Shown: one piece after another, positions 1 through 6,100 of the stretch | Layout: each line of letters begins with the position of its first letter | Numbering within the stretch: position 1 is the first letter of the stretch | Source: an uncultured Acidimicrobiales bacterium | GTDB lineage: Bacteria > Actinomycetota > Acidimicrobiia > Acidimicrobiales > UBA10347 | Length of the DNA: 12,433 nucleotides | Direction of reading: 5' to 3' | Assembly: GCA_937942965.1 (NCBI GenBank) | Contig: CALDGN010000231.1 | Location: forward strand, 1 to 12,433 | Position numbers and translations under genes: made by a program | Notes under the pieces: model-generated | Told to the model about the DNA's origin: nothing | Databases searched by the model: none | What the model saw: only the letters and a program-made list of their open reading frames with translations

Positions 1-1
1 G

Positions 2-967
2 GCCGCCTGTGACCAGGAGTTAATCGACGCAGTCGCTGAGGCTGGGGTTGATGCCGGGCGCCAGATCGCATCGGACTGGTTGCAGCGACGAGCTGACAAG
101 GACAAAGCCCAAAGTCGCCATGATCGCCAGCATCGGCTGCGGCGCATGAGTGCCTACACGGATCCGCACCGCGGCACCGACGTGTTGAAGCTCGAAGGCA
201 CTACCTCCGCAATCGAAGAGCTCCGGGCCCGAATCGAGTTGCGGGAGCGCCAGCTGTGGGAAGCCGACAGCGGCCGAGACCTGGCGGCCGGAAAGCACCG
301 GCGAACACGTGAGCAGCGGCTGTTCGATGCGGCCCAAGACATCCTCCTCGGCACAAGTGCTGCGAGCTCCGGTGGCAAGCCAGCGGTCGTCCTCAACATC
401 AACGCGACCAACCCAAATGCAGCAGCAGAGATGGTTGGCGTCGGGCCGATCCCCGACTCAGTCGCTACCGAGATCCTCAGCCGGGCCAACATCTTCCTCA
501 ACATCGCTGATCTGCAAGGCAAGACGCTCTGGTGGGGCCGGCTCAAACGCAGAGCCACGCTCACCCAATTCATCGCCCTCGCCGCCAGAGACAAAGGCTG
601 CGTCCTCTGCGGCGCCCACTGGCTCCGCTGTGAGGTTCACCACCTCACGCCGTGGAACTCACCCGCCAAAGGCGAAACCAACATCGACGACCTCGTGCTG
701 GCGTGCTCGACCTGCCATCACGACACCCATGCGGCCGAGCTGACGATCGTGCGGGGTCCGAATGGCACTTGGGTCACCCGACGAGCGCTCGCCCACGAAA
801 TTGCACCCAAACGCCCACACAAGCCAGAACGCAGGCACCGAGACAAGCGACCACTCACCATCGTTGACAACGCGCCAGACAGTGATGCCGAGGGCCGGAG
901 CCCCGGCGAAACGGCGGCGCCGACGAAGAAGCCGACATCCAAGGACTCCGATGACGAAGCCGCCTAG
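2..967 (+). CDS. DUF222/HNH endonuclease-family protein, 5'-truncated by the window edge
   Basis: The frame is open from base 2 with no stop upstream, so the true start lies outside the window; the first in-window start-like codon (TTG at 80) is probably internal. The visible 321 residues end in a zinc-ribbon HNH module. A CVLC pair (first Cys codon at 599) is followed by a CEVHH motif, an Asn in GETNIDDLVLAC, and a CSTCHHDTH tail. These are the ligand and catalytic positions expected of HNH nucleases. The preceding segment, with LKRRATLTQFIALAARDKGC, matches the linker of actinobacterial DUF222 (13E12 repeat-family) proteins. After the HNH comes a charged, Pro/Lys/Asp-rich tail of about 70 residues, probably disordered. 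Metal-dependent DNA cleavage is inferred from the family; the cellular role of DUF222 proteins is mostly unknown. A rare TTA codon occurs near base 20. The family call is firm, the function less so. Confidence 0.85.
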   Translation, partial: AACDQELIDAVAEAGVDAGRQIASDWLQRRADKDKAQSRHDRQHRLRRMSAYTDPHRGTDVLKLEGTTSAIEELRARIELRERQLWEADSGRDLAAGKHRRTREQRLFDAAQDILLGTSAASSGGKPAVVLNINATNPNAAAEMVGVGPIPDSVATEILSRANIFLNIADLQGKTLWWGRLKRRATLTQFIALAARDKGCVLCGAHWLRCEVHHLTPWNSPAKGETNIDDLVLACSTCHHDTHAAELTIVRGPNGTWVTRRALAHEIAPKRPHKPERRHRDKRPLTIVDNAPDSDAEGRSPGETAAPTKKPTSKDSDDEAA

Positions 968-1017
968 CTGCCGACCCTGAATCCACCCGACACGAGACGC
1001 CGCCACCAAACCTTGAC

Positions 1018-1047
1018 CTGAGCACCACGACCGAGACCGCTGAGCAC
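1018..1047 (+). promoter_or_regulatory. Candidate operator: 8-bp direct repeat, two copies
   Basis: CTGAGCAC occurs at 1018-1025 and again at 1040-1047. The 22-bp offset is about two helical turns, which would put both copies on the same DNA face. If transcription of the dioxygenase gene starts at its ATG (1078), the second copy covers about -38 to -31, overlapping the -35 region. A regulator binding site is an inference from position and spacing only. Chance repetition in GC-rich DNA is possible. Confidence 0.35.
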
Positions 1048-1065
1048 ACGGGCGCGCCCCGCAGC

Positions 1066-1071
1066 TAGCTT
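1066..1071 (+). promoter_or_regulatory. Candidate -10 element for a leaderless dioxygenase transcript
   Basis: TAGCTT fits the actinobacterial TAnnnT -10 pattern and lies exactly 6 nt before the ATG at 1078, which places the predicted transcription start on the A of the start codon. No Shine-Dalgarno sequence precedes this ATG, which agrees with leaderless translation. No convincing -35 hexamer is seen. Confidence 0.45.
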
Positions 1072-1077
1072 TCCAAG

Positions 1078-2025
1078 ATGCTTCCTGTGGTCGACCTGGG
1101 GTCGGGCGATGCCGCTGAACAGCTGGCGAGTGGTCTTCGCTCGTTGGGGTTCGTGCAGCTCGTGAACCATGGCGCGGATGCGACGGCAGGGGCGGGGCTG
1201 CGAGCGGCGTGTGATCGATTCTTTGCGCTGGAGGCGGAGACGAAGCGACAGTTCGTACACCCGGTGCCCGAGGCGAATCGAGGGTTTCGGGCCAAGGGCA
1301 GCGAAGCCCTGAGCTACAGCCTCGGCGAGCCGTCGCCGCCTGATCTCTTCGAGAGCTTCAATGCTGCCCATGACAGCCGGGTGGGTGATCATCCGCTTCT
1401 GGCGCAGACGCCGTGGCCTGACGAAGTTGCGGATGGATTCTCACCGGCCGCCCATGGATGGTTGTCCGAAATGGCGGGCCTGAGCAATCGGCTTGACGGG
1501 TTGATCGACGAAGTGCTCGGGACCGAGCTGGCTGCACGTTCTGACCGAGGCCCCGACACGATGGCCTGTATCGACTATCGGCCAGGCCCTGATGGGACCG
1601 AGGCTGCGCTCCCCGATCAGCAACGCATGGGCGCACATAGCGACTACACGACGTTCACGATCTTGCATGCAGATCCCGTGCCTGGGCTGCAGATCGTGAC
1701 CGACAGCGGATGGGTCGATGTGATCCCAGATCCCGACTCGCTGCTCCTCAACGTCGGAGATCTGCTCGCCATGCTCACCAACGACACGTGGCCTTCGACG
1801 CTGCACCGAGTCGTCCCGATGCGGGCCGGCGCCGCTCCCGTTCGGCGGTCGGTTGCCTACTTCCACTACCCGAACCTCGACGTCGAAGTCGCACCGCTCC
1901 CCGCCTTCGGCGAGGCCCGCTACGCACCCGTCACCGTCGCCGACCACCTGCTGGGCAAGCTGACCGCTCCAAAGACCCACGAGCCCGCAACCGGCGCATC
2001 GACCGCAGCCGGGCGCCCCACCTGA
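1078..2025 (+). CDS. 2-oxoglutarate/Fe(II)-dependent dioxygenase, isopenicillin-N-synthase-like
   Basis: This 315-residue cytosolic enzyme has the usual length and order of the IPNS-like 2OG-Fe(II) family. The N-terminal DIOX_N part starts with LPVVDL and contains GFVQLVNHG (24-32). The C-terminal double-stranded beta-helix carries the iron triad H187 and D189 (in GAHSDYTTFTIL) and H243 (in TLHRVV). The R-x-S motif that binds the 2-oxoglutarate carboxylate is R256/S258. All key residues are present, so the protein should be active. The family couples oxidative decarboxylation of 2-oxoglutarate to hydroxylation, desaturation or ring closure; the substrate cannot be told from sequence. The ATG at 1078 is chosen because the conserved first strand begins at once and a -10-like TAGCTT sits 6 nt upstream. 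The gene stands alone, convergent with recG, with no visible pathway partner. Confidence 0.9.
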   Translation: MLPVVDLGSGDAAEQLASGLRSLGFVQLVNHGADATAGAGLRAACDRFFALEAETKRQFVHPVPEANRGFRAKGSEALSYSLGEPSPPDLFESFNAAHDSRVGDHPLLAQTPWPDEVADGFSPAAHGWLSEMAGLSNRLDGLIDEVLGTELAARSDRGPDTMACIDYRPGPDGTEAALPDQQRMGAHSDYTTFTILHADPVPGLQIVTDSGWVDVIPDPDSLLLNVGDLLAMLTNDTWPSTLHRVVPMRAGAAPVRRSVAYFHYPNLDVEVAPLPAFGEARYAPVTVADHLLGKLTAPKTHEPATGASTAAGRPT

Positions 2026-2087
2026 TTCGTCTCCGCTGCCCTGGTGAACGGGGTCGCTCCCAAAGAAGCAGCCGCGAGCCAGGTTGT

Positions 2088-4265
2088 TTAGCTCTTGAGG
2101 AGGAAGTCGGTCTCGTCGTCGGCGAGCAGGCTTTCGATCTCGGCGAGCAGGGCCGGGTGATCGGCGAGTCCGGGATCAGCGTCGAGGAGCGCGAACGCGT
2201 CTTCGCGAGCCTTCTCGACCCAGTACCGGTCCCGACGCAGTGACGCGAGCTTTAGGTCGCTTCGACCTTTCTGGCGTTCGCCCATGATCGTGCCCTCGCC
2301 CCGGAGATCGAGGTCGATCTCGGCGAGTTCGAACCCGTCGGTCGAGCCAACGAGGGCCTCGACGCGAGACTCGGCGATCGGGTTCGTCGCTGCGGCGACG
2401 AGGTAGCAGTACGACTCGTGGGAGCCACGCCCGACACGACCCCGGAGCTGGTGAAGCTGGGCGATGCCGAACCGATCCGCGTCGAGGATGACCATCACAG
2501 TCGCGTTCGGAACATCGACGCCGACTTCGATCACCGTGGTCGCGACGAGCACATCGAGACGGCCAGCACGGAACTGATTCATCGTCTCTTCCTTCTCCGC
2601 AGAACTCACCCGACCATGCAACAGGCCGAGCCGCAAACCAGCGAGCTCCTCGGCCTGGAGCCGAACATAGGTTTCTTCGGCCGAGGAGACTTCGAGCTTG
2701 GCGCTTTCCTCGACGAGCGGCGTGACCACGTAGACCTGGCGGCCGTCGGCGACCTGGGAACGCACGTGCTCCCACATCTTCGACTCAGCTTCGGGATGCA
2801 CGCCGGTCATGTCCATCTGGCCGTGCTCGTCCTCGACAGGAAGCCGGACCCACGACGTGCGGATCGGGGTCCGTCCCGGCGGCATCTCGTCGAGCACCGA
2901 CACATCGAGGTCCCCATAGACCGTCATCGCCGCGGTACGAGGAATCGGCGTCGCCGTCATCACCAACACATCAGGCACGGCACCATCAGCGCCCTTGTCC
3001 CGAAGAGCAGCCCGCTGCTCGACACCGAAGCGATGCTGCTCATCGATGACGACGAGCCCAAGCGACGGGAAACTCACCGAGTCTTGGATGAGGGCATGGG
3101 TTCCGATCAACAGATCGATCCGCCCCTGCCCGAGTGACTCGTCGATCTTGCGGCGCTCGGCCGCGGTCGTCTTGTTCGTCAGCAGCGCAATGCCGAGCGG
3201 ACGAGTGCCGGTCAGCGTGCCCGGGTCCTCGACCTCGAGTCCTTCGACCATCTCACGGACACCCGAGTAGTGCTGTTCGGCCAGCACCTCGGTCGGAGCC
3301 ATAAACGCTCCCTGGTGACCGCCTTGGACCGCAGCAAGCAACCCAGCAACGGCGACCACGGTCTTACCCGCACCAACGTCGCCCTGCAGCAGCCGATGCA
3401 TCGGCGCCGGATCAACCAGATCACCAAACAGCTCATCGATCGTGCGGCGCTGCGCACCCGTCAGATCGAACGCCAGGTTCGCCAGGAACTGGTCGACAAG
3501 CACACCATCGGGATCGTGGCCGACACCGATCTGGCTGGCCTCGAGCTCGCGCTTACGACGCACGAGTGCCACCTGGATACGAAACAGTTCGTCGTAGATC
3601 AAGCGGCGACGGGCCTGGTCGACCTCGGACATCGTCTCGGGCGCATGGATGCGCCTCAGGGCCGTCGTGCGATCCGTCAGATTGTGGCGCTTCAAGAACG
3701 CCTCGGGCACAGGATCTGCAAGCCCTCGCTGCGCCGACCGTCGCAAGGTCTCCCCCGCCGCCAGCGTCAGCTCGGCCGTACCGATGCCGGCCTTTTCCGA
3801 GCTCGGGTACACCGGCACGATCCGCCCCGTCTGATCACCGATCAGATCGACGACGGGGTTCGTCATCTGGCGGCTGCCCCGGTACTCCTCGCAGCGGCCG
3901 AAGATGATCGCATGCATGCCCGCATGCAGCTGTCGGGTGCGCCAGGGCTGGTTGAAGAACGTAATCCGCAACCGCCCAGTCTGATCCTTGACGTCGACGA
4001 GGACCATCGTCTTGCGATTGCGGGTCTTGCGGCTGGTGACGTTGACGACCTCGACGACGACCATGCCCTCGTCGCCCGGCAACAGCTCGGCGATCGTCGC
4101 CTCGTTGGTGCGGTCGATGTAGCGGCGCGGGTACGTCGTCAGGACGTCGTACAGCGTCGTGATCCCGAGCGCCGCGAACCCAGCTTCTCGCTTCGGACCA
4201 ATCCCCTTGAGACGCCCGACGGGCATCTCGTCAAAGTCGGCCAGAGAGAGCGGCGGGCCGGCCAC
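2088..4265 (-). CDS. recG: ATP-dependent DNA helicase RecG
   Basis: RecG is a superfamily 2 double-stranded DNA translocase that regresses stalled replication forks and processes Holliday junctions and R-loops. The 725-residue product is full length for the family. An N-terminal helix-hairpin-like segment (GIGPKREAGF, 21-30) leads into the OB-fold wedge domain (about 60-145). The helicase core follows: Walker A GDVGAGKT (295-302), Walker B DEQH (408-411), TATPIPRT (437-444), motif V around 575-588 (TTVIEVGVDVPNA) and motif VI QLRGRVGR (606-613). The DLRGEG segment near 652-657 marks the C-terminal RecG region. The start is GTG at 4263-4265, three nucleotides after the stop of the upstream kinase gene, which suggests translational coupling in one transcript. 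The gene converges on the dioxygenase gene with 62 bp between the stops; no clear terminator was found there. No damage or missing motif is seen. Confidence 0.97.
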   Translation of the reverse strand: MAGPPLSLADFDEMPVGRLKGIGPKREAGFAALGITTLYDVLTTYPRRYIDRTNEATIAELLPGDEGMVVVEVVNVTSRKTRNRKTMVLVDVKDQTGRLRITFFNQPWRTRQLHAGMHAIIFGRCEEYRGSRQMTNPVVDLIGDQTGRIVPVYPSSEKAGIGTAELTLAAGETLRRSAQRGLADPVPEAFLKRHNLTDRTTALRRIHAPETMSEVDQARRRLIYDELFRIQVALVRRKRELEASQIGVGHDPDGVLVDQFLANLAFDLTGAQRRTIDELFGDLVDPAPMHRLLQGDVGAGKTVVAVAGLLAAVQGGHQGAFMAPTEVLAEQHYSGVREMVEGLEVEDPGTLTGTRPLGIALLTNKTTAAERRKIDESLGQGRIDLLIGTHALIQDSVSFPSLGLVVIDEQHRFGVEQRAALRDKGADGAVPDVLVMTATPIPRTAAMTVYGDLDVSVLDEMPPGRTPIRTSWVRLPVEDEHGQMDMTGVHPEAESKMWEHVRSQVADGRQVYVVTPLVEESAKLEVSSAEETYVRLQAEELAGLRLGLLHGRVSSAEKEETMNQFRAGRLDVLVATTVIEVGVDVPNATVMVILDADRFGIAQLHQLRGRVGRGSHESYCYLVAAATNPIAESRVEALVGSTDGFELAEIDLDLRGEGTIMGERQKGRSDLKLASLRRDRYWVEKAREDAFALLDADPGLADHPALLAEIESLLADDETDFLLKS

Positions 4266-4268
4266 GAA

Positions 4269-5978
4269 CTACTCGATGCCGACGTAGTACGGGTACAGCG
4301 GTTGGTCGCCCTGATGGATCTCGACGTCGACATCGGGATGATGCTCGTCGACCCACGCTTCGATCAGCGACGTCTCGGCTTCGCTTGCGCCTTCGCCACA
4401 GATCAGGGTCACGATCTCGTGGTCCTCGTCGAGCATCGCGGCGAGCAGATTCGTCATGGCGGTGACAACGTCAGGGGCGACCGACTGGATGCCAGCGGGG
4501 CCGATACCGATGTAGTCGCCGATCGCTACCGGGCCGACATCGGTATTCACATCGCGCACCGCGACGGTGACTTCGCCGGTTACGACGTTGCCGATTGCTT
4601 CGACCATCCCGTCGACGTTGTCGTCGGCACTCGCCTGTGGGTCGAACTCGAGCAGCGCAGCGAAGCCTTCGGTGACGCTGCGGGTCGGCACGACTCGGAC
4701 GGTCTTGTCCGTGTGGGCATCGACCTGTTCAGCGACGGCGATGATGTTCTTGTTGTTCGGAAGCAACAGGACTTCGTCGGCGGCGACGTAGTTCACGGCA
4801 TGCAGCAACAGTTCAGTCGGAGGATTCATTGTCTGGCCGCCGAGCACCATGGCGGTCGAACCGAGCGACTCGAAAATCGCTCGGACACCTTCGCCGACCC
4901 CAACAGTGATCACGCCGCACCGGGTCTTTTCGTTGTTGTGCACGACGATGTTGCCCTGAGCTTCGTCGTCGTCTGACGCGGCCGTCGGGTCGGTGAACGA
5001 CTCGATGTGTTCAAGCTCTTCGAGCAGGTCCGTCACCCGGATCTTGTGCGGGCGACCGACTGCGATACCGGCTTCGATCGATTCGCCGATCTCGTCGGTG
5101 TGGATGTGGCAGTTCCAGATGCCATCGCCGCCGACGACCACGATCGAGTCGCCAATCGCGGCCCAGGCGTCGCGGAACTCGTCGATGCGGTCGTCGGGGC
5201 AGTCGAGGAAGAACATGACCTCGTACCGGAGGTCGGCAATCGACTTCTCGCCGTCGTTCGCACTCGGCGTCGGCGCCGATGCGGTGGAGACTCGTACGTA
5301 GTCTTCGGGGGGCTCCGGCAGGTCGCGGCCGTCGATCACGTGCAGCAGCGCGTCGAGGAACAGCAGCAAGCCTCGGCCACCAGCATCGACGACGCCAGCG
5401 TCTTTGAGAACGGGCAGCATCTCGGGGGTCCGAGCGAGCGCATCGTGGCCCTGCACGCGGGCCGCTTCGATCGTTGCGACCAATGCATCGGCGTCAGATT
5501 CGGCCGACTCGCTGGATTGGACGTGTGCGGTGGCGGCTTCGCCGATCTCGCGGATGACGGTGAGGATCGTGCCCTCGACCGGCCGCTGGACGGCGCCATA
5601 GGCAGCTTCAGCTGCGACGGAGAAAGCCCGGGCCCAGTGCTCGGATTCGCTCTCGTCGGCCTGGTCGTCCTTGAGGGTGTCAGCGAGCCCGCGCAGGATC
5701 TGCGACATAATCACGCCCGAATTGCCACGGGCTCCCATGAGCGAACCGTGCGAGATGGCCTTGCAGACGGCTTCGATATCGCCGCTTCCGGCGTCGGTGC
5801 CTTCGAGCTCGGCGCACACTGATTGCAGGGTCAACGACATGTTGGTTCCCGTGTCGCCATCGGGCACGGGATAGACGTTGAGGGCATTGATCATGTCCCG
5901 GTGCGTCACGAGCAGGTCGCGAAACGCCTCGACAGTTGCGCGAATTTCAGACGCGCCAATGCGTTGGGCCACGGTCAC
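4269..5978 (-). CDS. fakA: FakA/YloV-type fatty acid kinase (DAK2/DhaL-domain protein)
   Basis: FakA phosphorylates fatty acids bound to a FakB (DegV-family) carrier. From the GTG at 5976-5978 the product has 569 residues. The N-terminal DhaL domain has NALNVYPVPDGDTGTNMSLT (31-50), whose Asp residues 40 and 42 should bind Mg-nucleotide, and GARGNSG (82-88). The middle domain carries C260 (FFLDCPDD) and H291/H293 (CHIHTDE), matching a metal site described for staphylococcal FakA. The C-terminus ends with the family's QPLYPYYVGIE-like motif. The open frame runs up to 6143, but the extra 55 residues lack conserved features. GTG 5978 is preferred because it sits just before the conserved VAQRIGASEIRATVEAF start and 7 nt after a TACGCT -10-like element; M32 of the longer frame (ATG at 6050) is an alternative. 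No fakB lies in the window. The stop is 3 nt before the recG start. Confidence 0.9.
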   Translation of the reverse strand: MTVAQRIGASEIRATVEAFRDLLVTHRDMINALNVYPVPDGDTGTNMSLTLQSVCAELEGTDAGSGDIEAVCKAISHGSLMGARGNSGVIMSQILRGLADTLKDDQADESESEHWARAFSVAAEAAYGAVQRPVEGTILTVIREIGEAATAHVQSSESAESDADALVATIEAARVQGHDALARTPEMLPVLKDAGVVDAGGRGLLLFLDALLHVIDGRDLPEPPEDYVRVSTASAPTPSANDGEKSIADLRYEVMFFLDCPDDRIDEFRDAWAAIGDSIVVVGGDGIWNCHIHTDEIGESIEAGIAVGRPHKIRVTDLLEELEHIESFTDPTAASDDDEAQGNIVVHNNEKTRCGVITVGVGEGVRAIFESLGSTAMVLGGQTMNPPTELLLHAVNYVAADEVLLLPNNKNIIAVAEQVDAHTDKTVRVVPTRSVTEGFAALLEFDPQASADDNVDGMVEAIGNVVTGEVTVAVRDVNTDVGPVAIGDYIGIGPAGIQSVAPDVVTAMTNLLAAMLDEDHEIVTLICGEGASEAETSLIEAWVDEHHPDVDVEIHQGDQPLYPYYVGIE

Positions 5979-5985
5979 GGGCGCC

Positions 5986-5991
5986 AGCGTA
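5986..5991 (-). promoter_or_regulatory. Candidate -10 element for a leaderless fakA-recG transcript
   Basis: On the minus strand TACGCT fits TAnnnT and is followed by 7 nt and then the GTG at 5978. There is no Shine-Dalgarno sequence before that GTG, so leaderless translation is plausible. The arrangement nearly repeats that of the dioxygenase gene (TAGCTT, 6 nt, ATG). The -35 region is poor. Confidence 0.4.
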
Positions 5992-6057
5992 TGCCGTTCA
6001 GCGGGTGGGTCGGAACCTCTACCGGAATCAACCTGAAACGTCGTGCACATGACGGAG

Positions 6058-6063
6058 TACGGT
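6058..6063 (+). promoter_or_regulatory. Candidate -10 element for the secreted protease gene
   Basis: TACGGT fits TAnnnT. A weak -35-like TGAAAC lies at 6034-6039, 18 nt upstream. The predicted transcription start near 6070 would leave a leader of about 31 nt that contains the ribosome binding site. It also means that the in-frame GTG at 6062, which overlaps this element, is unlikely to be the start codon. Confidence 0.35.
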
Positions 6064-6088
6064 GAGACCGCTGAACCAGATATGGCAC

Positions 6089-6095
6089 GGAGGGG
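6089..6095 (+). promoter_or_regulatory. Strong ribosome binding site that sets the protease start
   Basis: GGAGGGG lies 5 nt before the GTG at 6101 and is the clearest Shine-Dalgarno sequence among the gene starts in the window. It supports 6101 over the longer in-frame starts at 6062 and 6095. It contrasts with fakA and the dioxygenase gene, which appear leaderless. Confidence 0.65.
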
Positions 6096-6100
6096 TGCAC

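Noticed and set aside
2026..2087. Terminator between the dioxygenase and recG genes
   Set aside because: Only a 5-bp GCTGC/GCAGC pairing with a long loop and no U-tract is seen, which is too weak to call.
3270..4976. A 568-codon plus-strand open frame
   Set aside because: It is antisense to recG and fakA, which have complete motifs. Its translation is Arg/Asp/His-rich without a recognisable domain, as expected of a GC-rich shadow frame.
6062..6100. Upstream GTG start (6062) for the protease
   Set aside because: It overlaps a -10-like element and lacks a ribosome binding site, while GTG 6101 has GGAGGGG 5 nt upstream.
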